From CAVVSD01 sp963750895 (GTDB lineage Bacteria > Actinomycetota > Thermoleophilia > Solirubrobacterales > Solirubrobacteraceae): 64,000 bases of DNA. This document shows, piece after piece, positions 32,929 to 42,255 of the stretch. The translations under genes and the position numbers were made by a program. The notes under the pieces are model-generated. The model was not told where the DNA came from. It saw only the letters and a program-made list of their open reading frames with translations, and made no database searches. How positions within the stretch are numbered: position 1 is the stretch's first letter; the number at the start of each line of letters is the position of its first letter. The DNA lies in the NCBI GenBank assembly GCA_963750895.1, contig CAVVSD010000008.1, positions 682,001 through 746,000 of the forward strand, given 5' to 3'.

Positions 32929-33348
32929 ATGCCTCCGGTGCAACTCCCCGCCCGGGGCGCCCTCTTCGGCGCCCTCCTCGCGGCCGCGATCGCGCTCCCG
33001 ACGGGGTGCTCGGACGACGACCCGGTCCGCGAGGACCAGCCCGTCGTGCGGGTCACGCTCGACGAGTACGCGATCACCCCGCAGGACGTCTCCGTGCCCT
33101 CCGGCAAGGTCGAGCTGGTCGCCCGCAACATCGGCCGGCTGACCCACAACCTCCAGATCGAGATCCCGCCGGAGGACCCCGACGAGCAGACCGAGACGCT
33201 CGGCGAGACGCCGACCGCGCAGCCGGGGACGACCGTCAGCGCGTCGGTGAACCTGAAGCCCGGCACCTACCTCATGCGCTGCTCGCTGGCCAACCACGAC
33301 GACCTCGGGATGACCGGCACGCTGGTCGTGCGCAAGCGCGCCGGTTAG
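32929..33348 (+). CDS. cupredoxin-like lipoprotein
   Basis: 139 residues (ATG 32929; a GTG at 32926 is equally possible). Signal sequence LFGALLAAAIALPTGCSDDD with the lipobox Cys. The mature part is a cupredoxin barrel: VTLDEYAITPQDVSVPSGKV, with type-1 copper ligands His in RLTHNLQIEI and Cys-His-Met in YLMRCSLANHDDLGMTGTLV. A likely one-electron copper carrier or copper-binding protein on the outer face of the membrane. Divergent from the cytochrome c gene and convergent, with a 4-bp overlap, on the membrane protein at 33345. Confidence 0.88.
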   Translation: MPPVQLPARGALFGALLAAAIALPTGCSDDDPVREDQPVVRVTLDEYAITPQDVSVPSGKVELVARNIGRLTHNLQIEIPPEDPDEQTETLGETPTAQPGTTVSASVNLKPGTYLMRCSLANHDDLGMTGTLVVRKRAG

Positions 33349-33788
33349 AGGGTCTCGATCGCGCGCACCGCGAGGAAGCACACGACGACCGCGGCGAGCG
33401 TCATCACGCCCATCTCCCGTCGCAGGATCGAGACGACGACGGAGCGCTGGCGGTCCTCGGGCAGCTCGCGCACCGCCGCGGCGTCCTCCAGCTCGAGCCG
33501 CTCGAGCACCTGCTCGGTCGAGACGATCCGCAGCTGCTCGGCGAAGAACCCGACCGCGACCGGCAGCAGGGCGTACAGCCAGTAGAGGCCGTCCTCGGGA
33601 TCGAACGACAGCACGGCGAGCACGCCGGCGACGATCGCCTGGCCGACGGCGACCACCTGCGCGGCCCGGACGAGGGCCCAGAACGCGCGCGACTGGCGGA
33701 CCTGCCACCAGGCCACGGCGCCCACGAGGGCGGCCAGGCCGCTGACGACGGCCGTCGCCCAGGCGGCGACGAGCGCAACGCCGGTCAC
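33345..33788 (-). CDS. hypothetical four-TM membrane protein
   Basis: 147 residues with four hydrophobic segments: ALVAAWATAVVSGLAALVGA, AAQVVAVGQAIVAGVLAVLS, YWLYALLPVAVGFFAEQLRI, and GVMTLAAVVVCFLAVRAIET. An acidic cytoplasmic-type loop (VLERLELEDAAAVRELPEDR) precedes the last. I do not recognise a characterised family. It is divergent from nuoA with 62 bp between starts, and similar small proteins often accompany complex I or cytochrome genes, but a functional link is only inferred. Confidence 0.75.
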   Translation of the reverse strand: MTGVALVAAWATAVVSGLAALVGAVAWWQVRQSRAFWALVRAAQVVAVGQAIVAGVLAVLSFDPEDGLYWLYALLPVAVGFFAEQLRIVSTEQVLERLELEDAAAVRELPEDRQRSVVVSILRREMGVMTLAAVVVCFLAVRAIETL

Positions 33789-33850
33789 GCCAAGTGCCTG
33801 CGGGTACTAAGTATCAAGTCGTCACAAACGGTGCTACAACCTGCGGTCGA

Positions 33851-34207
33851 ATGCTTCAGAGCTACCTGCCCGCTCTCGTCTTCGTGTTCCTCGGGGTCAC
33901 CATCGGCACCGTGTTCGCCTTCCTCGGCCGCGTGTTGGGCCCGCGCCGGGCGATCGCCGCGAAGCGCGAGCCGTACGAGTGCGGCCTGCCGTCGGACGTG
34001 CAGTCTGGCTTCCGCTTCGGGATCAGCTTCTACCTGATCGCGATGCTCTTCATCCTGTTCGACATCGAGGTCATCTTCCTCTACCCCGTGGCCGTACAGC
34101 TGCGGGCGTTCGGGACGTTCGCGCTCATCGAGGTCTGTGTCTTCATCGCGCTGCTGACCGTGGCGTTCGTGTACGTCTGGCGGAGAGGAGCGCTGGAATG
34201 GAGGTAG
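33851..34207 (+). CDS. nuoA: NADH-quinone oxidoreductase subunit A
   Basis: 118 residues, three TM helices. The conserved loop KREPYECGLPSDVQSGFRFG holds the E-C-G motif beside the quinone channel. FYLIAMLFILFDIEVIFLYP carries the family's F-D-x-E acidic pair. ATG 33851 is chosen because the extension to 33794 would run through the promoter space. First gene of the nuoA-N operon and a membrane-arm subunit near the junction with NuoB/D/H. Confidence 0.96.
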   Translation: MLQSYLPALVFVFLGVTIGTVFAFLGRVLGPRRAIAAKREPYECGLPSDVQSGFRFGISFYLIAMLFILFDIEVIFLYPVAVQLRAFGTFALIEVCVFIALLTVAFVYVWRRGALEWR

Positions 34208-34920
34208 TCCGCCGCGAGAAGGTCGGCAACCCGGCCGAGTTGCGTGTCAACCAGAAGCGCGCCCAGGATCTCCTCCGGGGCCCGGATCTGGAGAACGCGG
34301 CGCTCGAGAAGTACGTCACCGAGCGCGTCATGACCACGACGCTGGACCGCGCGCTGAACTGGGCGCGCGCCAACAGCATGTTCCCGGCGACGTTCGGCCT
34401 GGCCTGCTGCGCGATCGAGATGATGGCCATCGTCGCCAGCCGCGTGGACTCCGCACGCATCGGCTCGGAGGCGTTCCGCGCCACGCCGCGTCAGGCCGAC
34501 CTGATGATCATCTCGGGCCGCGTGTCGATCAAGATGGCGCCGATCGTCCGCCGCGTCTACGACCAGATGCTCGAGCCGAAGTGGGCGATCGCGATGGGCG
34601 CCTGCTCCTCGTCGATGGGCGTCTTCAACAACTACGCGATCGTCCCGGCCGACAAGTTCATGCCCGTCGACGTGCACGTGCCCGGCTGCCCGCCGCGCCC
34701 CGAGGCGCTCATGCACGGCATCTTCAAGCTGCGCCAGAAGATCATGAACGACCCCGCCGAGGGCTGGCGCGAGCGCTACGAGGCGATCGGGACCGAGGAG
34801 ATCGTCCGCAAGGACGCCGCCGACGAGGTCGATCCGCTCTTCGACCGCGAGGCCGGCGAGGGCGACGGCCGCGACCAGGCCGTCAACGTCTTCAAGCCCG
34901 GGGACACCGCAGGTGCCTGA
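34198..34920 (+). CDS. nuoB: NADH-quinone oxidoreductase subunit B
   Basis: 240 residues. Ligands of the terminal 4Fe-4S cluster N2 are seen as Cys70-Cys71 (FGLACCAIEMM), Cys136 (MGACSSSMG) and Cys164 (HVPGCPPRPEA). The N-terminus is about 20 residues longer than in E. coli, and a charged C-terminal tail (about residues 200-240) is also extra. NuoB passes electrons from N2 to quinone. Overlaps nuoA by 10 bp and nuoC by 8 bp. Confidence 0.97.
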   Translation: MEVVRREKVGNPAELRVNQKRAQDLLRGPDLENAALEKYVTERVMTTTLDRALNWARANSMFPATFGLACCAIEMMAIVASRVDSARIGSEAFRATPRQADLMIISGRVSIKMAPIVRRVYDQMLEPKWAIAMGACSSSMGVFNNYAIVPADKFMPVDVHVPGCPPRPEALMHGIFKLRQKIMNDPAEGWRERYEAIGTEEIVRKDAADEVDPLFDREAGEGDGRDQAVNVFKPGDTAGA

Positions 34921-35422
34921 CGCCACGGGCCTGGAGCTCCTGGCCGCCGACCTCCGGACGCAGCGCCCCGACGCGGTGCTCGACACGGAGTTCTTCCGGG
35001 ACAAGGCCGCGCTGCACGTCGCGCCGGCAGCGATCGGGGACACGCTCGAGTTCCTGCGCGGGCGCGGGTTCGCGTTCCTCGCCTCCGTGCACGGCCTCGA
35101 CTACTACCCCGAGGAGCCGCGCCTCGGCGTGCAGTACGAGATGCTCGACATGAGCTCGCTCGACCGCATCACCGTGAAGCTCCGCGTCCCGTCCGACGAG
35201 GCGGAGGTCCCGTCCGTCACCAACGAGTGGCCGACGGCCGACCACCAGGAGCGCGAGATCTTCGACATGTTCGGAGTCGTCTTCGACGGGCATCCTGATC
35301 TCCGGCGCATCCTCATGCCCGACGACTACGAAGGCCACCCGCAGCGCCGCGACTTCCCGGTCGGCGGAGAACCCGTGCTCTTCACGTACAACCAGGCCCA
35401 AGGGACCCAGTACACGGACTGA
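34913..35422 (+). CDS. nuoC: NADH-quinone oxidoreductase subunit C
   Basis: 169-residue 30-kDa-subunit protein of the peripheral arm. The family block ADHQEREIFDMFGVVFDGH, followed by PDLRRILMPDDYEGHPQRRD, is intact. GTG start inside the nuoB end. NuoC is separate from NuoD here, unlike the fused NuoCD of enterobacteria. Its TGA overlaps the nuoD ATG by one base. Confidence 0.96.
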   Translation: MPDATGLELLAADLRTQRPDAVLDTEFFRDKAALHVAPAAIGDTLEFLRGRGFAFLASVHGLDYYPEEPRLGVQYEMLDMSSLDRITVKLRVPSDEAEVPSVTNEWPTADHQEREIFDMFGVVFDGHPDLRRILMPDDYEGHPQRRDFPVGGEPVLFTYNQAQGTQYTD

Positions 35423-36672
35423 TGGCCACCGAGATCCGCAACCTCGACCGGACCACGACGCTCGAGCCGACCGAGCGGATCGAGAGCGACGACCTCCTCG
35501 GGCCCGAGGAGGAGCTGCTCACCCTCAACATGGGGCCCCACCACCCCGCGACGCACGGGGTGCTCCGCCTGCTGACCCGCCTCGAGGGCGAGGTCGTGCT
35601 CGACGTCAAGCCGATCGTCGGCTACGTCCACACCGGCATCGAGAAGACGGCCGAGGACAAGAGCTACTGGAAGGTCATCCCCGTCGTCGAGCGGATGGAC
35701 TACCTCTCCTACTACTTCAACGCGATGGCGTACTGCGGGGCCGTGGAGACGCTGCTGGGGATCGAGGTCCCCAAGCGCGCGCAGTACCTGCGGGTCATCC
35801 ACCTCGAGCTCAACCGCATCGCGAGCCACCTCATCTTCATCGCCACCGGCTGCCTGGACCTCGGCGCCGTGTCGATGTTCTGGTACGGCTGGCGCGAGCG
35901 CGACATGATCCTCGACCTGTTCGAGCAGACCTCGGGGCAGCGCATGCACACGCGCTACTTCCAGGTCGGCGGGGTCATGGAGGACGTGCCGAGCGGCTGG
36001 GAGGCGAACCTCCGCCGCTTCATCAAGACGATGCCGGAGCGCAACGGCCAGTACCGGGCGCTGCTGTCGAAGAACGAGATCGCGCTGAGCCGCCTGAAGG
36101 GCGTGTGCCCGCTCGAGGAGTCCGTCCTGCTCGAGCACGGCGTCACCGGCCCGCTGCTGCGCGCCGCGGGCAACCCGTGGGACCTGCGCAAGGCGATGCC
36201 CTACTCGTCCTACGACGACTTCGAGTTCAAGATCCCGGTCGGCACCCAGGGCGACAACTGGGACCGCTTCTCCGTGCGCCTCGCGGAGATCGACCAGTCC
36301 GTCCGGATCATCGAGCAGGCGCTCGACGGGCTCCCCGAGGGCCCGCACATCACCGAGGACCGCAAGGTGGCGCTGCCGCCGCGGCACGAGCTGGCGACGT
36401 CGATGGAGGCGTTGATCCATCATTTCAAGCTCGTGACCGAGGGGTTCCGCGTCCCGCCCGGCGAGGCCTACTACCCGATCGAGTCGCCGCGCGGCGAGCT
36501 CGGGTGCTTCGTGCGCTCCGACGGCTCCTCCAAGCCGGCGCGCGTGCACATGCGCGATCCCTCGTTCGTGAACCTGCAGGCCTTCGCCCCCATGGTCAAG
36601 GGCGCCTACATCGCCGACGTCATCGCGACGCTGGCGATGCTCGACCCCATCCTGGGCGGGATCGACCGCTAG
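35422..36672 (+). CDS. nuoD: NADH-quinone oxidoreductase subunit D
   Basis: 416 residues, 49-kDa subunit. LNMGPHHPATHGVLRLL near residue 35 carries the conserved quinone-site histidines. VGYVHTGIEKTAEDKSYWK, YFNAMAYCGAVETLLGIEVP and the C-terminal GAYIADVIATLAMLDPILGG are all standard. It forms the quinone pocket with NuoB at the end of the Fe-S chain. The C-terminal GGIDR (...D-P-x-x-G-x-x-D-R) is intact. Confidence 0.97.
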   Translation: MATEIRNLDRTTTLEPTERIESDDLLGPEEELLTLNMGPHHPATHGVLRLLTRLEGEVVLDVKPIVGYVHTGIEKTAEDKSYWKVIPVVERMDYLSYYFNAMAYCGAVETLLGIEVPKRAQYLRVIHLELNRIASHLIFIATGCLDLGAVSMFWYGWRERDMILDLFEQTSGQRMHTRYFQVGGVMEDVPSGWEANLRRFIKTMPERNGQYRALLSKNEIALSRLKGVCPLEESVLLEHGVTGPLLRAAGNPWDLRKAMPYSSYDDFEFKIPVGTQGDNWDRFSVRLAEIDQSVRIIEQALDGLPEGPHITEDRKVALPPRHELATSMEALIHHFKLVTEGFRVPPGEAYYPIESPRGELGCFVRSDGSSKPARVHMRDPSFVNLQAFAPMVKGAYIADVIATLAMLDPILGGIDR

Positions 36673-36676
36673 AGCG

Positions 36677-37444
36677 ATGAGCCTCGGCGACCAGGTCACC
36701 CGCTTCGCGCACGGGTCGCGTGTCCCCGGCTGGGACGACGCCGTCGACCCGGCCAAGGATCCGGCACCCGTCCCCGATCCCGCGACGGTCGAGGTCCCCG
36801 CGGAGCTGCGTGCGGAGATCGAGGGCCACATGGCCAAGTACCCCGACCGCCGGTCGGCGACGATCCCGGCCCTCGCGGCCGCCCAGCGCCTGCACGGCTG
36901 GTGCTCGCCGCTGGCGATCTCGCAGGTCGCCGCGGTCATGCGGCTCACGCCCGGCTACATCGTCGCGGTCGCCACCTTCTACGACCAGCTCGACACGCAG
37001 CCCGTCGGCCGCCACCGCGTCTACGTCTGCACGAACATCTCCTGCTCGCTGCGCGGCGGCGACGAGCTGCTGGAGGCGATCGAGCACGAGATGGCCGAGG
37101 ACCCCGACGTCTACGTCCGCCACTTCGAGTGCCTCGGCGCCTGCGACATCGCGCCCATGGCCAGCATCGACGGCGTCTACGTCGGGCCGATCGAGCTCGA
37201 GGAGGTGCCCCTCCTGGCGGAGCAGATCCGCAAGGGCGAGGCCCCGCTGCCCGACAAGCAGATCCTGCGCCGGGCGAGCACCGATCCGACGGCCAACACC
37301 CGCGAGTTCCCCCGGCCGAACCCCCTCGCGCAGCGGGCGGTGCCGAACGCCTCCATCCCCGTCCGCCCGCCCGAGCAGGGCACGTACGGGGAGCAGATGC
37401 CGGGCGACCAGCCCGGTCCCTCCGCACCTCTCGAGGACCGATGA
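36677..37444 (+). CDS. nuoE: NADH-quinone oxidoreductase subunit E
   Basis: 255 residues. Thioredoxin-like 2Fe-2S (N1a) subunit with Cys108 and Cys113 (YVCTNISCSLRGG) and Cys142 and Cys146 (FECLGACDIAP). The core, about residues 40-195, matches the family. A Pro-rich tail of about 60 residues (PLAQRAVPNASIPVRPPEQG onward) and an acidic/Pro N-terminal lead make it longer than the usual 160-220. The tail is probably disordered. Overlaps nuoF by ATGA. Confidence 0.96.
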   Translation: MSLGDQVTRFAHGSRVPGWDDAVDPAKDPAPVPDPATVEVPAELRAEIEGHMAKYPDRRSATIPALAAAQRLHGWCSPLAISQVAAVMRLTPGYIVAVATFYDQLDTQPVGRHRVYVCTNISCSLRGGDELLEAIEHEMAEDPDVYVRHFECLGACDIAPMASIDGVYVGPIELEEVPLLAEQIRKGEAPLPDKQILRRASTDPTANTREFPRPNPLAQRAVPNASIPVRPPEQGTYGEQMPGDQPGPSAPLEDR

Positions 37445-38754
37445 GCGAGCACATCCTCTTCCACGACATCGACGAGCCGGGCCTCAACACCCTCGAGGTC
37501 TACGAGCGCCGCGGCGGCTACGAGTCGCTGCGCAAGGCGATGGCGATGCAGCCGCAGCAGATCACCGACGAGCTGCTGGCGTCCAACGTCCGCGGCCGCG
37601 GCGGCGCCGGCTTCGCCATGGGCCGCAAGGTCTCGTTCATGCCGGCCGGGACGATGGACAAGTACCTCGTGTGCAACGCGGACGAGTCCGAGCCCGGGAC
37701 GTTCAAGGACCGCGAGCTCATCACGAAGACGCCGCACACGCTGATCGAGGGCGTCATCATCGCCGCCTTCGCGGCAGGCGCGACCCGCTCGTTCATCTAC
37801 ATCCGCGGCGAGTACCAGCAGCAGGCCGACATCCTCGACGCGGCGCTGCTCGAGGCCTACGAGGCCGGCTACCTCGGGCAGAACATCCTCGGCTCGGGCT
37901 TCGACCTCAGCCTCGTCGTGCACCGCGGCGCGGGCGCCTACATCTGCGGCGAGGAGACCGCGCTGCTCGACTCGCTCGAGGGCAAGCGCGGCAACCCGCG
38001 CCTGAAGCCGCCGTTCCCCGCCAACCAGGGCCTCTTCCAGGGCCCGACGCTCATCAACAACGTCGAGACGCTGATGACCGTCCCGCACATCATGAAGATG
38101 GGCGGCGAGGCGTACGCGAAGATCGGCGTCGAGAACTCGACCGGCACGAAGCTCGTCTCCGTGTCGGGCCACGTCAAGCGGCCGGGCAACTACGAGATCG
38201 TCCTCGGGATGTCCTCGCGCGAGATCATCTACGACCTCGCCGGCGGCCCGGAGGACGGGCGCGAGATCAAGCTCTGGTTCCCCGGCGGCTCGAGCTCCCC
38301 GGTCCTCACGAAGGACGACCTCGACCTGCCGTACGACTTCGACTCGATGGCGAAGGCCGGCTCGATGCTCGGCTCCGGCGCGATCATCGTCGTCGACGAC
38401 TCCGTGTCCGTCGTCGACGTCGCCTACAAGACCGCCGCGTTCTACGCGCACGAGTCCTGCGGCAAGTGCTCGCCCTGCCGCGAGGGGACCCGCTGGACCG
38501 TGAAGATGCTCGAGCGCATCAAGGCGGGGCTGGCCACGCCCATGGACCTCGACATCATGGCCTCGGTCCAGACGCGCATCATCGGCAACTGCCTCTGCGT
38601 GCTCGGCGACGCCATGGCGATGCCGATCGGCTCGATGGTCGCGAAGTTCCGCGACGAGTTCGAGGAGTACATCGAGGCCGCGCGCACGCGGAACCCCTAC
38701 GGCGACGACGCGCCCGACGTCGAGCCCGCCCTGGTCCAGGGCGCAGCCGCCTAG
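37441..38754 (+). CDS. nuoF: NADH-quinone oxidoreductase subunit F
   Basis: 437 residues, NADH- and FMN-binding 51-kDa subunit. The FMN/NADH glycine-rich loop is NVRGRGGAGFAMGRKVSF (residues 49-66). CNADESEPGTFKDRELITKT and GAGAYICGEETALLDSLEGK are the family blocks. Cluster N3 is bound by C340GKCSPC346 and a later Cys in GNCLCVLGDA. Site of NADH oxidation. The start overlaps nuoE by 4 bp, and 10 bp separate it from nuoG. Confidence 0.97.
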   Translation: MSEHILFHDIDEPGLNTLEVYERRGGYESLRKAMAMQPQQITDELLASNVRGRGGAGFAMGRKVSFMPAGTMDKYLVCNADESEPGTFKDRELITKTPHTLIEGVIIAAFAAGATRSFIYIRGEYQQQADILDAALLEAYEAGYLGQNILGSGFDLSLVVHRGAGAYICGEETALLDSLEGKRGNPRLKPPFPANQGLFQGPTLINNVETLMTVPHIMKMGGEAYAKIGVENSTGTKLVSVSGHVKRPGNYEIVLGMSSREIIYDLAGGPEDGREIKLWFPGGSSSPVLTKDDLDLPYDFDSMAKAGSMLGSGAIIVVDDSVSVVDVAYKTAAFYAHESCGKCSPCREGTRWTVKMLERIKAGLATPMDLDIMASVQTRIIGNCLCVLGDAMAMPIGSMVAKFRDEFEEYIEAARTRNPYGDDAPDVEPALVQGAAA

Positions 38755-38764
38755 CCACGCACGA

Positions 38765-41233
38765 ATGCCCCGCCCGAACCCAGAGCTCATCACGTTCACG
38801 ATCGACGGCCGCGAGGTGCAGGCCCCGGTCAACACGATGCTGGTCGACGCCGCCAAGCACGGCGACGTCGAGATCCCGGTCTTCTGTTACGAGCCCAAGC
38901 TCGGCGCGCCCGTCGGCGCCTGCCGCATGTGCCTCGTCGAGGTCGAGGGCATCCCGAAGCTGCAGACCGGCTGCTCCACGCCGGTCAAGGACGGGATGGT
39001 CGTCCACACGCAGACCGACCGCGTGAAGGAGGCGCAGGAGGCCGTCGTCGAGTTCCTCCTCGTCAACCACCCGCTCGACTGCCCGGTCTGCGACAAGGGC
39101 GGCGAGTGCCCGCTGCAGGACATCTCCTTCGGCTGGGGCGGCGGCCGCTCGCGCTTCATCGAGCCCAAGCGCCACTTCCAGAAGCCGCTCGGGCTCTCGC
39201 CGCTCATCGCGATCGACCGCGAGCGCTGCATCCTCTGCTACCGCTGCGTGCGCTTCAGCCAGGAGATCTCCGAGGACTACCAGCTCGTCCTCCAGGAGCG
39301 CGGCGCCGACACGTACGTCGCGACGTTCGACGGGCACCCCTACGTCGCCCCGTTCAGCGGCAACATCATCGAGCTCTGCCCCGTCGGCGCGCTGACGTCG
39401 CAGCCGTACCGCTTCCGCGCGCGCCCGTGGGACATCGAGGGCTCGGGCTCGGTCTGCGCGCTCTGCCCGGGCCAGTGCAACGTCGAGCTCACCGTCCGCG
39501 ACGAGCGCGTCCTGCGCGTCCTCTCCCGCGAGAACGACGAGGTCGACGACGGGTGGCTCTGCGACCGCGGGCGCTTCGCGTACCAGTCCATCCACGTCGA
39601 CGAGCGCATCACCCAGCCGCTCCTGCGCGACGGCGGCGATCTGTCGCCGGTGACCTGGGAGCGCGCGCTCGAGGCCGCGGCCGGCGCACTGGGCCGCATG
39701 CGCGGCCGCGTCGGCGCGCTGGCGGGCGACGGGACGACGAACGAGGAGGGCTTCCTCCTCCAGCGCCTCATGCGCGAGGGGCTCGACTCGCCGCACCTGG
39801 ACTCCCGCGCCTCGGGCCGCCTCCCGGCGGGCCTGCAGGCCGCGCTCGGCAGCCCCTCGGTGCAGGCGACGATCCCCGACATCGAGTTCGCGCACGCCGT
39901 CCTCGTCCTCGACTGCGAGCCGGTCGACGACATGCCGATCGTCGACCTGCGCATCCGCAAGGGCGTCCGCCGCAACGGCGTCAAGCTGGCCATCGCGTCG
40001 AGCCGGCCCTCGTCGCTGGACCCCAACGCCGGAGCCGTCGCGCGGTTCGCGCCGGGCGCCGGCGAGGCGTTCGTCGCAGCCCTCAGCGCGGCGCTGGGCG
40101 GCGGGGGCGTGCTCGACGAGCTCGCGCAGGCCGCCGGCTCGACCACGCACGAGGTGAGCGCCGTCGCCGACCTGCTGCGCGACGCCGGCGAGGACGTCGT
40201 CATCGTCTGGGGCGAGCGCCTGACGCACGGCGCACGCGGCGCGCACGCCGCCCGCGCGCTGCTGAACGTCGCCGGGCGCATCGTCCCGCGCGACCACGCC
40301 GGCGCCGGTCTGCTCGAGGTCCCCTCGACGTCCAACGGGCGCGGCATGCGCGAGGTCGGCTTCCTGCCCACCGCCGGCCCCGGGCTCGCGGCCACGGCCG
40401 AGGGGCACGACACGGCGGGCATCGCCGCGGCGGCCGCCGCGGGCGAGCTGACCGCCCTGTACCTCCTGCACGTCGACCCGCTGCGCTCGCTGCCGGGCCG
40501 CGCGCTCTGGGAGGAGGCGCTGGACAAGGCGACGACCGTCATCGCGCACGCGTCGTTCCTGACCGAGGGCATCCGCGACCACGCGACCGTCGTCTTCCCC
40601 GCGGAGGCCTACGCGGAGAAGGAGGGGACGCTCACGCACCCCGACGGGCGCCTGCAGCGCCTGCGCTCCGCCATCGCCCATCCCGGCGCCGTGCGCCCCG
40701 AGTGGCAGGTCATCGCCGACCTCGCCGCCCGCGTCGGCGTCGACGCGCGGACCCTCACCGGCGGCATGGCGTTCACGCAGCTCGCCGCCGAGGTCCCCTT
40801 CTACGCCGGCATCACGCTCGACGAGATCGGCGGCCGCGGCGTCCGCTGGCCCGCGCGCAACGCCGCGCTGTGGCCGCAGGGCGACAGCGGGCCGTTCGGC
40901 CTGGAGATGCCGCCGTACGCGCCGACGCCCAACGGGAGCCTGCGCCTCGGGACCTACCGCTCGATCTGGGCCTCGCCCGAGGTCGACGTCGCCCCGGCGC
41001 TCAAGTTCCTCGCCGCGCGCCAGATCGTCGAGCTCAACCCCGCCGACGCCGCGCGCCTGGGCGTGGACCACGGCGACCGCGTGGCCGCGGGCGCGGACGG
41101 CCGCCGCGTCATCGGCAAGGTCCACCTGCGCTCCGACGCGCCGGCGGGCACCGCCTTCCTGCAGACCGGCACCCGCGAGGACTCCGCAGCGGAGCTGCCC
41201 GGCGGCGGGCTCGTGGAGATCACCCGCGCATGA
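38765..41233 (+). CDS. nuoG: NADH-quinone oxidoreductase subunit G
   Basis: 822 residues. N-terminal ferredoxin 2Fe-2S (N1b): FCYEPKLGAPVGACRMCLVE. His-Cys cluster N5: HPLDCPVCDKGGECPLQ. N4: CILCYRCVRFSQE with the distant ELCPVGAL. The extra N7 site is also present: Cys231-x2-Cys234-x3-Cys238-x27-Cys266, exactly the CxxCxxxCx27C spacing of the subset of bacteria retaining N7. The rest is a degenerate molybdopterin-oxidoreductase domain without an active centre. It carries electrons from NuoE/F toward NuoI. Overlaps nuoH by ATGA. Confidence 0.97.
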   Translation: MPRPNPELITFTIDGREVQAPVNTMLVDAAKHGDVEIPVFCYEPKLGAPVGACRMCLVEVEGIPKLQTGCSTPVKDGMVVHTQTDRVKEAQEAVVEFLLVNHPLDCPVCDKGGECPLQDISFGWGGGRSRFIEPKRHFQKPLGLSPLIAIDRERCILCYRCVRFSQEISEDYQLVLQERGADTYVATFDGHPYVAPFSGNIIELCPVGALTSQPYRFRARPWDIEGSGSVCALCPGQCNVELTVRDERVLRVLSRENDEVDDGWLCDRGRFAYQSIHVDERITQPLLRDGGDLSPVTWERALEAAAGALGRMRGRVGALAGDGTTNEEGFLLQRLMREGLDSPHLDSRASGRLPAGLQAALGSPSVQATIPDIEFAHAVLVLDCEPVDDMPIVDLRIRKGVRRNGVKLAIASSRPSSLDPNAGAVARFAPGAGEAFVAALSAALGGGGVLDELAQAAGSTTHEVSAVADLLRDAGEDVVIVWGERLTHGARGAHAARALLNVAGRIVPRDHAGAGLLEVPSTSNGRGMREVGFLPTAGPGLAATAEGHDTAGIAAAAAAGELTALYLLHVDPLRSLPGRALWEEALDKATTVIAHASFLTEGIRDHATVVFPAEAYAEKEGTLTHPDGRLQRLRSAIAHPGAVRPEWQVIADLAARVGVDARTLTGGMAFTQLAAEVPFYAGITLDEIGGRGVRWPARNAALWPQGDSGPFGLEMPPYAPTPNGSLRLGTYRSIWASPEVDVAPALKFLAARQIVELNPADAARLGVDHGDRVAAGADGRRVIGKVHLRSDAPAGTAFLQTGTREDSAAELPGGGLVEITRA

Positions 41234-42255
41234 CCGTCCTGGCCGACATCAACTACGTCGAGCCGTGGTGGATGCAGATCCTGAAGTCGCTGGTGATCTT
41301 CCTGGTGATCTTCCAGTTCGTGCCGGTCGTGCTCATGGCCGACCGCAAGGTGCTCGGCCGCTTCCAGCAGCGCTACGGCCCCAACCGCGTCGGGCCCTTC
41401 GGCGCCCTGCAGCCGATCGCCGACATCCTGAAGCTCCTCGGCAAGGAGGACTTCCGGACCTGGAACTCGGTGGCGTTCCTGCATCGCATCGCGCCGATCC
41501 TCTCGGTCATCGCGGCCGCCGGCGTGGTCGCCGTCGTCCCGTTCGGCCCCACGACGGACATCTTCGGCACCGAGACCGGCCTCTACGGCATGGACGTGTC
41601 GATCGGGCCGCTCTGGGTCTTCGCGCTGAGCGCCGTCGCCTTCTACGGCCTCATGCTCGGCGGCTGGGCGAGCGGCTCGAAGTACTCGTTCCTGGGCTCG
41701 ATGCGCGCGGCGGCGCAGCTCATCTCCTACGAGGTGGCGCAGGGCCTCTCGCTCGTCGGCGTGATCATGACCGCGGGCACGCTCTCGCTCGTCGGCATCG
41801 TCGAGGGCCAGGCGGGCATGTGGTACTTCATCCCGCAGTTCGTCGGCTTCATCATCTTCCTGGTCGCGACGCTGGCGGAGACCAACCGCCCGCCGTTCGA
41901 CCTCGCGGAGGCCGACGCGGAGCTGGTGCAGGGCTACATGACCGAGTACGGCGGCTCGAAGTTCGGCGCGTACTACATGGCCGAGTACCTGAACATGATC
42001 GTCGCGTCGCTGCTGATCGTGACGTTCTTCCTCGGCGGCTGGTGGCTGCCGTTCGGCATCGATCCCCCGACGTGGGTCTATCCCATCGTCGTGCTCGGGA
42101 AGATGCTCATCTTCGTCTACCTCTTCATCTGGGTCCGGGCGACGCTGCCGCGGCCGCGCTACGACCAGCTCATGTCACTGGGCTGGAAGGTGCTGCTGCC
42201 GCTGGCGACGCTCAACGCCCTCGTGACGGCGATCATCGTGGTGGTGACTGACTGA
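41230..42255 (+). CDS. nuoH: NADH-quinone oxidoreductase subunit H
   Basis: 341 residues with about eight TM helices. Conserved cytoplasmic loops line the quinone channel: ADRKVLGRFQQRYGPNRVGP, GGWASGSKYSFLGSMRAAAQ (then LISYEV), and ETNRPPFDLAEADAELVQGY (then MTEYGG) with its acidic cluster. It couples quinone chemistry to the proton-pumping arm. Start overlaps nuoG (ATGA); its stop shares one base with nuoI. Confidence 0.98.
   Translation: MTVLADINYVEPWWMQILKSLVIFLVIFQFVPVVLMADRKVLGRFQQRYGPNRVGPFGALQPIADILKLLGKEDFRTWNSVAFLHRIAPILSVIAAAGVVAVVPFGPTTDIFGTETGLYGMDVSIGPLWVFALSAVAFYGLMLGGWASGSKYSFLGSMRAAAQLISYEVAQGLSLVGVIMTAGTLSLVGIVEGQAGMWYFIPQFVGFIIFLVATLAETNRPPFDLAEADAELVQGYMTEYGGSKFGAYYMAEYLNMIVASLLIVTFFLGGWWLPFGIDPPTWVYPIVVLGKMLIFVYLFIWVRATLPRPRYDQLMSLGWKVLLPLATLNALVTAIIVVVTD

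Noticed and set aside
33812..33840. Sigma-70-like promoter before nuoA (TACAAC at 33835-33840)
   Set aside because: No acceptable -35 hexamer at 16-18 bp; too weak to list as a feature.
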